Below, one piece after another: positions 17,388 through 26,580 of a DNA stretch of 64,000 bases. The DNA is from JAQVIJ01 sp041287365 (GTDB lineage Bacteria > Desulfobacterota > Dissulfuribacteria > Dissulfuribacterales > DYLC01). The translations under genes and the position numbers were made by a program. Every line of letters starts with the position of its first letter. Position 1 is the stretch's first letter. The notes under the pieces were generated by a model. The model searched no databases and had not been told where the DNA came from. It saw only the letters and a program-made list of their open reading frames with translations. Where the stretch lies: contig JBEULL010000004.1 in NCBI GenBank assembly GCA_041287365.1, forward strand, positions 124,001-188,000. The letters run 5' to 3'.

Positions 17388-20141
17388 TTAAAAAGTGCCG
17401 CCCATGCGGAACTCCCAGTTGCTCTTCTCCTCACCTGGTTTGTTGTCCAGATTGTAGCCCCATTCCACTCTCAGTGGACCCATGGGAGAAAGCCAGCGTA
17501 TGCCGAGACCTACGGATTTCCGCATGTCGGAGATGCTGTAACCCTGGTCTGTGCCCCATACATTGCCCATGTCAAAGAATGTGACACCATTAAGTCCCAT
17601 GTCTTTGATCAATGGAAAGATGGTTTCAAGCTGCATGAAGGCCATGTCCTCACCTCCGATACGCTCACCTGTTGCAGGATCGATTGGGCTTACTCGACCG
17701 GATTTGAAACCACGGATGGAGTCTATGCCGCCCAAAAAGAATTTTTCGTAGATGGGCAGTCTTCCGCCTGTGCCTTCCGTGACATAACCGATACCGCCCC
17801 TCGCATGGCCAACCAGGCTTTTCCAGATGGGATGATAATAACTCAGGGTGCCGGTCCATTTATAGAAGGCGGAATCGCCGCCCAACATGCCACCTGCATA
17901 TTCAAATGAGACCGTGTTGTACCAGCCCTTTGAGGGCAGGTAGAAGTCGTTTCGAGTGTCGTAGGCCAGCTTGAAGCTTACGGAGTGCGTGGTATGAATG
18001 TTCAGCGAATCCCGAATGAAGATGGATGCGTATTCACTGACATTGGATAGCTTGGTATAGTCCATTCGAGGCGATACGAAGAATTTGAGATCATCGGTCA
18101 AGGGGTAACCGAAGGTCAACTCCATGCCGGTGCTGTCTTTTGTGTAATCGTCGTATGATACCTCCCAGTTGTAAAGGCTGGAACCGAAATACCACTGAGT
18201 ATCGAAGAGATAGGGCTCGACAAAGTTCAACGAGAATCTGTTGGTCACAGCGCCGATGATGCCCTTGAAGGAGAGCATTTGGCCGTTTCCAAGGAAGTTT
18301 CTCTGGCTGATTTCGCCCATGAACATGAGCTTGTCCACGGAGCTGTAGCCTGCGCCTATGCTGAATGTGCCGGTTGGTCTCTCCTTTACCTGCACGTCCA
18401 GCTTCATGGTATCTTCCTGTGACCCTTTGGTTGGATTCAGGTTGATGTCCTCAAAATAACCTAGACGTCCCAGGCGGTCCTTGCTCTTCTTGAGGTTCGT
18501 GGCGCTGAATGGTTCGTCTTCATAGACGCGTAGTTCACGACGTATGACCTTGTCGATGGTGCGGGTATTGCCGGTGATCTCTATGCGTTCGAATTTGACC
18601 TTCACACCGGTTTTGACCTCAATAAGGATGTCCACCACTTTACGTTCCGTATCTTTACGGATCTTCGGGTCGATGTCTGCGTAAGCAAAGCCCTCATCCG
18701 CATACATGTCTGTGAGTTTGAGGATGTCCTTGCGCAGTATCTCCTGGCTGAAGACCTTTTCGTCCTTGAGCTGCATGGCGTTAAGCAGCTTTGCATCGTC
18801 ATGGAAATAGTCTTCCTTGAAGGTGATGCTGCCCACGCCGTAACGTTCGCCTTCTTCTACCGGAATGGTGATGTAAATGCCGTTTCCTTCACGTTTTACG
18901 ATGGGCTGGCCCACTGTGGCGTCCACATAGCCTTTGTTGTGGTAATAAGCCGCTATGCGACCCGTATCCCTTTCCAGCATATCCGACTTCATGGCCCCTG
19001 CGTCACCCTTGATAATGGCCATGATGTTCTTGAGGGAGGGGTACCAGAAGGGTTTTTCCTCTCCGGTTTCCATGAGGTCCTTCAGTTCCTTGCTGGAGAA
19101 GGCCTTGTTGCCCTGTATCTGAATGGATTTTATGACAACCTTTTCACCTTCTTTGATGTCGAAGGTTACATCCGCAGTGTCTTTGGCAGCAGGGGTGATA
19201 ATGGGGACGATTACCGTATCGGCATAACCCTTTTCCTCATACAGTGCTTGAATCTTCTTGATATTGTCTTGAATTACCTTGTCTCGAATGACGGTAAACT
19301 GTTTTATGTCCAGGGCATCTCGAATCTTGTCCTCCTTCAGTATCTTGTTGCCTGTGATCTTGATTTCTCTGACAGCGGGTTTTTCTCTCACCAAATAGGT
19401 GACAACCTTTCCGCTTGCTCCGTCTTGAATGTCCACGCGTACGTCATCGAAGAAACCGAGTTTATAGATGGCTTTGATGTCCTCCGAGACCTTTTGGGCA
19501 TCGAATGGCTGATTGTTCTGCAGGGAAATGGCCTGACGAATGGCGTCTGCATCCACTCTGTGGTTACCCTGCACCACCACATCCGCCACCAGATCCAAGG
19601 AGTTGAGCGAATTCCGAATCTGCTGTTCCAGTTCATTCAGAACAGGCGTGAGATCGGAGATCTGACCCTGAGCATAAATGGTGGCTGTCTCGGTGCGTGC
19701 AGTTACATTGGCCATGCGCAGGTCCACGCTCAATGCATTGCCCAGTCTGCTGATGCTGCCATAGATCAGATAGTTGATTTTCTTTTTTCTTGTTGCCTGA
19801 AAGGCGGCTTCAGTGGAATCGTCCTTTGTACTACCGGTGTCGTCACTTGATAGGACGGTTATATTCAGACCTGATGTCTTGAGGCGTCTGCTCAGACCGT
19901 CCATGATGTCGTTTTGAATGTGGGCACCATCTGTTGGCCCCATATATACCAGCGGAGCTATTGCAATGGCTACGGCTTTTGTCTTTTTGGGGCCGGTATC
20001 CTGCGCAGATTCAGCGGCCTTCGGCTCTGTTTCGGCAGCAGTTGCATGTAAGGGCTGAACAACAGACAACATCGCTGACAAGCAGAGGATCAGGGTTGTC
20101 AACAGGTTCTTGGTGCTGAATTTCATCGAAAACGTTTTCAT
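17388..20141 (-). CDS. bamA: Outer membrane protein assembly factor BamA with extra N-terminal domain
   Basis: BamA inserts beta-barrel proteins into the outer membrane. After a signal peptide (about residues 1-33, ending near LHATAAE) there is an extra domain at about residues 55-190 (TKAVAIAIAPL...INYLIYGSISRLG...LRMANVTA), which resembles the CsgG/TolB-N type fold and is seen in some deltaproteobacterial BamA proteins. Then come five POTRA repeats (about 195-570) and the C-terminal 16-stranded barrel with the conserved GGIDSIRGFKSGRVSP (RGF) segment and a terminal Phe (EFRMGGTF). At 917 residues it is about 100 longer than E. coli BamA because of the extra domain. It follows lolD; the usual skp/ompH gene between bamA and lpxD is absent. 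Confidence 0.97.
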   Translation of the reverse strand: MKTFSMKFSTKNLLTTLILCLSAMLSVVQPLHATAAETEPKAAESAQDTGPKKTKAVAIAIAPLVYMGPTDGAHIQNDIMDGLSRRLKTSGLNITVLSSDDTGSTKDDSTEAAFQATRKKKINYLIYGSISRLGNALSVDLRMANVTARTETATIYAQGQISDLTPVLNELEQQIRNSLNSLDLVADVVVQGNHRVDADAIRQAISLQNNQPFDAQKVSEDIKAIYKLGFFDDVRVDIQDGASGKVVTYLVREKPAVREIKITGNKILKEDKIRDALDIKQFTVIRDKVIQDNIKKIQALYEEKGYADTVIVPIITPAAKDTADVTFDIKEGEKVVIKSIQIQGNKAFSSKELKDLMETGEEKPFWYPSLKNIMAIIKGDAGAMKSDMLERDTGRIAAYYHNKGYVDATVGQPIVKREGNGIYITIPVEEGERYGVGSITFKEDYFHDDAKLLNAMQLKDEKVFSQEILRKDILKLTDMYADEGFAYADIDPKIRKDTERKVVDILIEVKTGVKVKFERIEITGNTRTIDKVIRRELRVYEDEPFSATNLKKSKDRLGRLGYFEDINLNPTKGSQEDTMKLDVQVKERPTGTFSIGAGYSSVDKLMFMGEISQRNFLGNGQMLSFKGIIGAVTNRFSLNFVEPYLFDTQWYFGSSLYNWEVSYDDYTKDSTGMELTFGYPLTDDLKFFVSPRMDYTKLSNVSEYASIFIRDSLNIHTTHSVSFKLAYDTRNDFYLPSKGWYNTVSFEYAGGMLGGDSAFYKWTGTLSYYHPIWKSLVGHARGGIGYVTEGTGGRLPIYEKFFLGGIDSIRGFKSGRVSPIDPATGERIGGEDMAFMQLETIFPLIKDMGLNGVTFFDMGNVWGTDQGYSISDMRKSVGLGIRWLSPMGPLRVEWGYNLDNKPGEEKSNWEFRMGGTF

Positions 20142-20185
20142 GTCATTCCTTTATATTTCACGTATTGTTTTCAGAGTCTATAGGT

Positions 20186-20932
20186 TCAATGGGTGGTCAT
20201 CTGTCTGTCCACCGCCCAGGACTTCAATTCCTTATGCGAAACTTCCATTGCCTTGCCTTCCACAAGGCCGATGATTCGATCCATGCGGGCGGCCAGCGCC
20301 AGATTGTGTGTTACGATCACAGTGGTGGTACCGTGACGTCTGTTCATGTCGAAGATGAGTTCTGCTATGTGCTCTCCTGTATGTTCATCCAGATTGCCGG
20401 TGGGTTCGTCGGCCAGCAGAATGGCAGGCCGTTTAACCATGGCCCGGGCCAGGGCCACACGCTGTTGTTCGCCTCCGGACAATTCCTCTATGCGATGGTC
20501 CCTGCGATTGGCGAGTCCCATCTCCGAGAGGATTTCATTGGCCATATTAACGGCCTCTGTCTTGTCCATAGCCGCTATCAGGCACGGCATGATAACATTT
20601 TCCATTGCGGTGAATTCCGGCAATAGGTGGTGAAATTGAAATACGAATCCCAGAGTCTTATTGCGGAATTCGGACAGCTCTTCGTCGGAGAATTTTGAAA
20701 TATCCCGTCCGAAATGCAACACAGCGCCCGATGTAGGCCGATCCAATGCCCCCATCAGGTGCAGAAGCGTGGTCTTGCCCACACCGGATGCGCCCACAAT
20801 GGCCACCAGTTCACCTTTTCTGATGATGCAGTCGATATTAGTCAGTGTTTTCACTCTGACGCTGTTGCGTATGTATGTCTTGGAGATGTCTTGCAGCTCG
20901 ATAGCGGCAAGGTTTATTTCATTAAGTGTCAT
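20186..20932 (-). CDS. lolD: Lipoprotein-releasing ABC transporter ATPase LolD
   Basis: LolD powers the LolCE complex, which extracts lipoproteins from the inner membrane for transfer to LolA. The 248-residue ATPase has Walker A GASGVGKTT, the LolD-type LGFVFQFHHLLPEFTAMENV segment, signature LSGGEQQRVALARA and Walker B ILLADEPTGNLD. Its start overlaps the end of the DUF134 gene by 11 bases. No LolC/LolE permease gene is nearby; in relatives it often precedes lolD. MacB-type ATPases look similar, but the bamA neighbourhood and the FHHLLPEF motif favour LolD. Confidence 0.93.
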   Translation of the reverse strand: MTLNEINLAAIELQDISKTYIRNSVRVKTLTNIDCIIRKGELVAIVGASGVGKTTLLHLMGALDRPTSGAVLHFGRDISKFSDEELSEFRNKTLGFVFQFHHLLPEFTAMENVIMPCLIAAMDKTEAVNMANEILSEMGLANRRDHRIEELSGGEQQRVALARAMVKRPAILLADEPTGNLDEHTGEHIAELIFDMNRRHGTTTVIVTHNLALAARMDRIIGLVEGKAMEVSHKELKSWAVDRQMTTH

Positions 20933-21287
20933 TGTTGGTTTTGTTCTTTTGTCTCATGCAACAGTATGAAGCAATTTGCTCTGCCCCAGTTGTCTCTGCC
21001 AGTTGGTAATGACCGCCTTCGATGCGCAGGCATTTGCCCGTCACGATGGCCTCTGCTATGTGTTTTCTGGCCTCTGTCAGAATGCGGCCAAAGGTCTGAC
21101 GTGAGACACCCATTTTGAAGGAGGCGTCTTCCTGTCCCATGCCTTCCAGATCGCATAACCGCACGGCTTCCAGTTGTTCCACCGTGAGAATTTTCTCCTC
21201 CAGATTTTTCATGGGGATGCCACGAGGCTTGAAGTAGGTCGCCACCGGCTCCTGTTCCACAATACGGCATTTGGGAGGTCTTGACAT
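20922..21287 (-). CDS. DUF134 (UPF0251) predicted DNA-binding protein
   Basis: A 121-residue protein with the family start SRPPKCRIVEQEP, a KPRGIPM motif, the LTVEQLEAVRLCDLEGM segment and a sigma-70-region-4-like helix-turn-helix (QEDASFKMGVSRQTFGRILTEAR). The C-terminus has Cys residues (CLRIEGGHYQL, ASYCCMRQ). Family members are presumed regulators, sometimes linked to metal-cluster proteins, but targets are unknown. It starts three bases after the hisC stop and overlaps lolD, so it is part of the same transcription unit. Confidence 0.9.
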   Translation of the reverse strand: MSRPPKCRIVEQEPVATYFKPRGIPMKNLEEKILTVEQLEAVRLCDLEGMGQEDASFKMGVSRQTFGRILTEARKHIAEAIVTGKCLRIEGGHYQLAETTGAEQIASYCCMRQKNKTNNDT

Positions 21288-21290
21288 AGT

Positions 21291-22385
21291 CTATCCTTTG
21301 AGAATGGTCTGAATAGCCCTTACACAGCGATCATTTTCTTCCGGCCTGCCTGCGGTGATACGAATATATGTGGGGAAACCATAGGCAGGCATGGCCCTGA
21401 CGATTACACCGAGTCTCAACAGTCTTTCATAAACCATTTTGGCGTCCATTGCCATATCCACCATCAAAAAATTGGTCTGACTCGGCAACACGTGAAGCCC
21501 CATGCGTGCCAGGCTGTCTGTTAGATATGCCATGCCTGACCAAGTAATTTCAAGGGTTTTTTGCAGATGTTCTTGGTCGTCAAGGGCTACGAGGGCCGCT
21601 GTTTGCGCCAATGAATTTATATTGAAGGGCTGTCTGACTCTGTCGCAGCAGGAGACGAGGCGTTTGTCCATGACACCGTATCCCACGCGCAGCCCTGCCA
21701 GGCCGTATGCCTTGGAAAAGGTGCGCATCACTACCACACGTTCATCGGTCTTTATGTAATTCAGGCCATATGGGGTTTTTTCTCTGACGAATTCCATATA
21801 CGCCTCGTCCAACACCACTACTACGTGTTGAGGCAGGGCCGCAAGAAAGACATCGAACTCTTCACAGCCGATGACCGTCCCCATGGGATTGTTGGGATTA
21901 TCCAGAAAGATCAGGCGGGTATTTGTGGAGACTGCTTGTGCTATGGCCCTGAGATTGTGGCGATTGTCCTTGAGCGGGACTATACGGTTGGTGCCACCTG
22001 CTGCCTGCGTGACCTTTTTATAGACCAGGAAACTGGGTTCACTGCTGATAACCTCCAGGCCAGGCCGAATCAAGACGCGTGTAAGAAGCTCTATGATCTC
22101 GTTGGAGCCGTTTCCTATCACCAGATTTTCGGGGTGAAGATCGTGCAGCTCGGACAGTCTTTGCTTGAGATAGTACGAACTGCCGTCCGGATAGCGATGT
22201 AGGTTCGACAGATGCGCCTGAACGGCCAACAGCGCCTTTGGAGACGGCCCGATGGGATTTTCGTTGGAGGCCAGTTTGATGGCGTCTGTCACTCCATATT
22301 CCCTCTGAAGTTCGTCGAGGGGTTTGCCTGGTGGATATGGCACCAGGGTTTCCAGAAAATCCGGTATGTTCAGTTGCAGTTTCAT
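21291..22385 (-). CDS. hisC: Histidinol-phosphate aminotransferase
   Basis: PLP-dependent transamination of imidazole acetol phosphate in histidine synthesis; the enzyme can also act on aromatic amino acids. Family marks: LASNENPIGPSPKA, GNGSNEIIELL, the PLP-anchoring region TFSKAYGLAGLRVGYG with the Schiff-base Lys, and the late RITAGRPEENDR. I use the ATG at 22385 (364 residues), which has GAGGC upstream and matches the normal N-terminus (NIPDFLETLVPYPPGKP); an ATG at 22499 would add 38 Lys-rich residues and overlap rng. No other his genes are near. Confidence 0.94.
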   Translation of the reverse strand: MKLQLNIPDFLETLVPYPPGKPLDELQREYGVTDAIKLASNENPIGPSPKALLAVQAHLSNLHRYPDGSSYYLKQRLSELHDLHPENLVIGNGSNEIIELLTRVLIRPGLEVISSEPSFLVYKKVTQAAGGTNRIVPLKDNRHNLRAIAQAVSTNTRLIFLDNPNNPMGTVIGCEEFDVFLAALPQHVVVVLDEAYMEFVREKTPYGLNYIKTDERVVVMRTFSKAYGLAGLRVGYGVMDKRLVSCCDRVRQPFNINSLAQTAALVALDDQEHLQKTLEITWSGMAYLTDSLARMGLHVLPSQTNFLMVDMAMDAKMVYERLLRLGVIVRAMPAYGFPTYIRITAGRPEENDRCVRAIQTILKG

Positions 22386-22422
22386 GCTTGCCTCATGTTT
22401 CTTTGGATTGCGAAAATATACA

Positions 22423-23970
22423 TCATCTTTGCCCTGCCCTGAATCCCTTTTTGTCTTCTTGCGAAGCTTCTTCATAGGCGGTGGAGATTTGAAATCCATC
22501 CACCTCCACGGAGGAATCGCCGTTTACCATGATATGCACCTGGTATTCAGCCTCTATGGCGCAGAGTTCCGTGCGTTTGTTGTTGAGCAGATAGAGGGCC
22601 AGATGCGGATGGGCGTCTATCGTCAATGCGGTTACGGTTCGGGTTCCGTGTTTTTTAGCGGTGGAGAGCACCTCACGAATGCGCCGTATGCAGGCCGGCG
22701 CCAGGGACTCCGTGGAACGCAGAATGCCTCGACCGTTACAGCACGGGCAGGTCATGAAACTGGTGACCTGTAATGGAGAGCCGATCTTCTGCCGGACTAT
22801 TTCCATGAGCCCGAATTTGGAGATGCGGGATATCTCAGACCTGGCCTTGTCCCTTTTCAGGCATTCCTTCATGTGTTTTTCCACACGCTGCCTGTAGGCA
22901 TTGGAGCGCATGTCTATGAAGTCCACTACGATTATGCCGCCGAGGTCCCTGAATCGGAGGTGTCTGGCTATCTCTTCAGCTGCCTCCAGATTGGTCTTGA
23001 GGGCAGTGTCTTCGATATCCTTTTCGCGAATATTTTTACCGGAATTGACATCTATGGAGACCAGGGCCTCGGTGGGTTCTATGAATATGTACCCGCCTGA
23101 CGGCAACTCGACCTTTTTGTGGAAGATACTCTCCAATTGGGCCTCTATACCGTAATGAGAGAATATGGGCAGCTCGCCCTTGTATAGAGTGAGACATGAG
23201 ACTTGTTTGGGAGAGATGATGTGCAGGAAGTTTTTTATGGAGTTGAACGCAGTCTGGTCGTCCACCAGTATCTCGTTCACATCGGTGTTCAGGTGATCCC
23301 GCAGAAAACGGGTGATGAGTTCTCTGTCGTGATAGATGAGCGATGGATTCGAGGCCGATTGCGCCTTTTTCTTGAGGATGTTCCAGAAGCGAATCAGGTA
23401 CGAGAGGTCTTTTTTGATCTCCGCCTTAGCGATGCCCACACCGGCTGTTCGGGCTATGAGGCCCACACCCTCCGGCCTTTTGGCCTCGGACAAAATGTCC
23501 TTGAGTCTTTTTCGTTCCTCTTCGTCCTCCACCTTGCGTGAGACGCCCAGTTGATTCGAGCCAGGCATGAGCACTAGATATCTGCCAGGTATGCTGAGAT
23601 ATGTGGTGACGGATGGGCCTTTGAGCGGAGTTTCTTCCTTGACTATCTGCACCAGCACCTCGGTTCCCTTGGTGAGCAGTGAACTTATTTTGGTGCGGTC
23701 TTTTTCATAGCCGTAATAGTCGGGATGGATTTCATCCAAAGGCAGGTATGCGTTGCGGTTGAGGCCTATGTCCACGAATGCGGCCTGAAGGGACGGTTCT
23801 ATGTTGGTGATGCGGCCTTTGTAGATGTTGCCTCGAGTCTGGGATGTGCCGGTGGTCTCTATCTGAAAGGCCTCCAACCTGCCGTTTTCCAGAAGAGCGG
23901 CCCTTACCTCCTCCCTGCTGTCCACGTTTATGATGATCTGTGAGTTTTTTGAATTGGTTTTCTTTGTCAT
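22423..23970 (-). CDS. rng: Ribonuclease G (RNase E/G family)
   Basis: Endoribonuclease acting in rRNA maturation and mRNA decay. The 515-residue protein has an N-terminal S1 RNA-binding domain (GNIYKGRITNIEPSLQAAFVDIG), the 5' sensor region, the DNase I-like catalytic part with acidic residues in VSIDVNSGKN and IIVVDFIDM, and the zinc-link CPCCNGRG. It has the short C-terminus of RNase G and lacks the long scaffold tail of RNase E. Confidence 0.95.
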   Translation of the reverse strand: MTKKTNSKNSQIIINVDSREEVRAALLENGRLEAFQIETTGTSQTRGNIYKGRITNIEPSLQAAFVDIGLNRNAYLPLDEIHPDYYGYEKDRTKISSLLTKGTEVLVQIVKEETPLKGPSVTTYLSIPGRYLVLMPGSNQLGVSRKVEDEEERKRLKDILSEAKRPEGVGLIARTAGVGIAKAEIKKDLSYLIRFWNILKKKAQSASNPSLIYHDRELITRFLRDHLNTDVNEILVDDQTAFNSIKNFLHIISPKQVSCLTLYKGELPIFSHYGIEAQLESIFHKKVELPSGGYIFIEPTEALVSIDVNSGKNIREKDIEDTALKTNLEAAEEIARHLRFRDLGGIIVVDFIDMRSNAYRQRVEKHMKECLKRDKARSEISRISKFGLMEIVRQKIGSPLQVTSFMTCPCCNGRGILRSTESLAPACIRRIREVLSTAKKHGTRTVTALTIDAHPHLALYLLNNKRTELCAIEAEYQVHIMVNGDSSVEVDGFQISTAYEEASQEDKKGFRAGQR

Positions 23971-23992
23971 GTATATCCTGATATTGCGATCC

Positions 23993-24961
23993 TCAGGCCG
24001 GCGGTGCGGCCTTGGATGTTGAAATGAAATAAAATGTTTTCCCTTCCAGGAAACGACGCTGCAGCCTGCCCGTGTCTTCCATGTGTTGCAGTATCTCTTT
24101 CAGTTTTTTTGAATCCAGTTGCGTGACCGACAGAAGCGCCTGCATATCCATGGGCCTTCTGGTCAGCATGGCGGAGATGTCGTCTTCGGTCCATACGACA
24201 GGCCCTCGTTCCTTTATGCGGAAGTCAGCGATGATCTCGGTGTTGCCGCCCAAGAATCCTTGAATCGCCTGGAGTTCCTGTAGGGAAAGGGGTTTGGCCC
24301 ATTCTACGGCAGGAGGACGGTTCACGGTGTTGAGCTGTACCTTCGCAGGCTGAATGGAGGTTATGGCCTGCCGGAGTGCGTCTATGTCCTCGGGTGCATC
24401 GTTTATTCCCTTGACCAGCAGCACTTCCAGCCACATGCTGCCCCTGTATTTGCCTTGAAGGTCTTGCAGCCCATGAATGATTTGTGAGGCCGAGAGTTCC
24501 TGGCACGGCCGGTTGATACGGCGAAATGACGTCTCTCTGGCCGCATCCAGAGATGGAAGCAGAATATCCACTCGTGATACGGCATGTTGCACATCCGGGT
24601 CGTTCAGAAGGGTTGCGTTGGTCAGCAGGGCGAGGCGGCCTATCTTTAACACATCCTTCGCAAATGAGACCAGTAGGCCGAGATCTGAGTGCAGGGTTGG
24701 TTCTCCGGATGCGGTGATGGTGAGTGTGTCGAAATGCACGTCCCTTGCCAACAGCTCTGCCAGTTCTTCTTGAATGGGTTCTATGGGCCTATAACGGTCT
24801 TTTTTGCAGGTTTTTTGCAGGGTTGGGCCCAGTTCGCAATAGATGCAGTCCAGATTACAGAACTTGTGGGGCAGTATGTCCACACCGAGGGACAGGCCGA
24901 GTCTTCTGGACGGCACCGGGCCGAAGCAGTATTTTAACGGTTTATTTTTCGAGGAATCCAT
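23993..24961 (-). CDS. Radical SAM protein with C-terminal helical domain
   Basis: A 322-residue radical SAM enzyme with the [4Fe-4S] ligands Cys35, Cys39 and Cys42 (CNLDCIYC), an extra upstream Cys12, the ITASGEPTLH motif for SAM binding and a typical TIM-barrel order. The C-terminal part (about 245-322) looks like a winged-helix domain (MLTRRPMDMQALLSVTQLDSKKLKEIL). This architecture is common in anaerobes and has no assigned substrate. It is the first gene of the minus-strand run and is divergent from the small membrane protein at 25017. Confidence 0.9.
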   Translation of the reverse strand: MDSSKNKPLKYCFGPVPSRRLGLSLGVDILPHKFCNLDCIYCELGPTLQKTCKKDRYRPIEPIQEELAELLARDVHFDTLTITASGEPTLHSDLGLLVSFAKDVLKIGRLALLTNATLLNDPDVQHAVSRVDILLPSLDAARETSFRRINRPCQELSASQIIHGLQDLQGKYRGSMWLEVLLVKGINDAPEDIDALRQAITSIQPAKVQLNTVNRPPAVEWAKPLSLQELQAIQGFLGGNTEIIADFRIKERGPVVWTEDDISAMLTRRPMDMQALLSVTQLDSKKLKEILQHMEDTGRLQRRFLEGKTFYFISTSKAAPPA

Positions 24962-25016
24962 TTTAGATTGATTTTAGTGTATAGTTTGACAAAAAGAAAG
25001 GTTCAAATATAGCCAT

Positions 25017-25325
25017 ATGTCTCAAAACAAGTGGACAAGACAGGATATCTGGCACATCCTGTCGGCTGTTTTTATTACCCTGTTTTTTACGGTGCGCAAG
25101 GGGCCGGTGAACGAAGTCATTCTCATAATGGCCAAGCACCTCTGGGCCTACTTCATCTACAGTATCGCCACGGTGCTCATCATCGTAGGTCTTACGAAAA
25201 AGATGTTCAAATATGAGGCCAGTTTTCAGCAGATGGTACGCTGGGCTGCTTATTTTGCGGCTTTCTGTGCTGTGACACAGTTTTTTCACGAGGCCTTTCA
25301 GGCATTCGTCCAGGCCGGTAAGTAG
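25017..25325 (+). CDS. Small membrane protein of unknown function
   Basis: A 102-residue protein with two or three hydrophobic segments (about 14-25, 37-59 and 73-92; HLWAYFIYSIATVLIIVGL is the clearest). No motif I recognise. The upstream ribosome binding site is poor. It lies two bases before dprA on the same strand, so it is probably the first gene of the dprA-topA run. Confidence 0.75.
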   Translation: MSQNKWTRQDIWHILSAVFITLFFTVRKGPVNEVILIMAKHLWAYFIYSIATVLIIVGLTKKMFKYEASFQQMVRWAAYFAAFCAVTQFFHEAFQAFVQAGK

Positions 25326-25327
25326 GG

Positions 25328-26473
25328 ATGTCGGCTGAATCCTCCATTGAGACCTGGATAACCCTTCAGCACATTAGGGGCGTGGGAAACCTTACTCTGC
25401 GCCGTTTGATAGAGCGGTTGGGTTCACCAGAGGCGGTTCTGGAGGTCAAGAACTGGCAGGAATATGCAGACTGGCTGCCTAATCGAACGATTACTCTGCT
25501 CTCCACCGGGCCTGATTGTTTGCGGGCGAATAACTCGTGGAGAATCTTTCAAAGGATGGATAACGCATGGGCGGTTTCTTATTGGGACGAGGGCTACCCC
25601 GCGTGTCTGCGGGATATTGCCAATCCGCCCGTGATTCTTTATGGTTGCGGTGACATCTCTATTCTGCATAAGCCTGCTGTAGCCGTTATTGGGGCCAGAA
25701 AATGCAGCACTTACGGTCAGAAGGTGGCTCGTGAGTTTGCCGCTGACCTTGCCCGAAACGGCGTGAACGTGGTTTCCGGGCTTGCCGTGGGCATAGATGC
25801 AGCCGCGCATGAGGCCGCCTTGAATGCAGGCGGGGTCTCCACGGCGGTCAAGGGTTGTGGTCTGGACGTGTGGTACCCGAGGCATTCCAGAGAGTTTTTG
25901 CAAAAAATGCAGACAAACGGCCTGATTTTAAGTGAATTCCCGCCTGGAACGCCGCCTGAGGCTCGAAATTTTCCTGTTCGCAATCGCATAGTGAGCGGGC
26001 TTTCTCTGGGTGTGGTAGTGGTGGAGGCGGGTAGAAAAAGCGGCACCATCATCACCGCCTCTTATGCCATGGAGCAGGGCAGGGAGGTGATGGCCGTGCC
26101 CGGAAGTGTCCATGCTCCAACCAGCGCTGGTGTTCACTGGCTCATTCGTAAGGGTGCGGTGTTGGTGGAAAATGTGGAAGAGATACTCTTTCAGGTGGGA
26201 CTTGGTGCTTCAAAGCGCAAGAATGAACAGGAGTCAGAGGCTATGCAGCCAGTGCTCGACGAGGCATTTTCTTTGCGCAGAATGATGATAGACGGCTTGA
26301 CTCCGGAGGAAAAGCTGGTATTGGACAGGCTTTCATCGCAGCCTGTGCACATAGACGACCTGGCGGAGCTATGCGGTCTTCCTGTCTCGGATTTGAGTGT
26401 AGTATTGTTACAACTGGAGCTCAAAGACCTGGTTGAGGCCCTGCCTGGTCAGGTGTATAGAGGGTGTTTGTGA
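25328..26473 (+). CDS. dprA: DNA-processing protein DprA
   Basis: DprA loads RecA on incoming single-stranded DNA during transformation and is found in most bacteria. The 381-residue protein has an N-terminal helix-hairpin-helix-like region (LQHIRGVGNLTLRRLIERLG), the Rossmann-like DprA domain with VIGARKCSTYG, VSGLAVGIDAAAHEAAL, FPVRNRIVSGLS and VVVEAGRKSGTIITA, and a C-terminal winged helix (about 315-381). Confidence 0.96.
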   Translation: MSAESSIETWITLQHIRGVGNLTLRRLIERLGSPEAVLEVKNWQEYADWLPNRTITLLSTGPDCLRANNSWRIFQRMDNAWAVSYWDEGYPACLRDIANPPVILYGCGDISILHKPAVAVIGARKCSTYGQKVAREFAADLARNGVNVVSGLAVGIDAAAHEAALNAGGVSTAVKGCGLDVWYPRHSREFLQKMQTNGLILSEFPPGTPPEARNFPVRNRIVSGLSLGVVVVEAGRKSGTIITASYAMEQGREVMAVPGSVHAPTSAGVHWLIRKGAVLVENVEEILFQVGLGASKRKNEQESEAMQPVLDEAFSLRRMMIDGLTPEEKLVLDRLSSQPVHIDDLAELCGLPVSDLSVVLLQLELKDLVEALPGQVYRGCL

Positions 26474-26486
26474 TTTTTTATGAGTA

Positions 26487-26508
26487 GCTGCAAACAGTAA
26501 TTTGCAGC
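26487..26508. terminator. Stem-loop between dprA and topA
   Basis: GCTGCAAA and TTTGCAGC form a perfect 8-bp stem with a 6-base loop in the 107-base spacer. There is no T run after it, so it may be an attenuator or processing site rather than a terminator. Confidence 0.4.
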
Positions 26509-26580
26509 CTGTTGCTATGGTTGGCATGACCTTTCTTGAGGCCTAAAAGGATTAAATTTTTGAATAATGAGGCATAACAC

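Noticed and set aside
18801..19850. 349-codon plus-strand frame inside bamA
   Set aside because: Antisense to the POTRA region, no recognisable protein features; shadow of the real gene.
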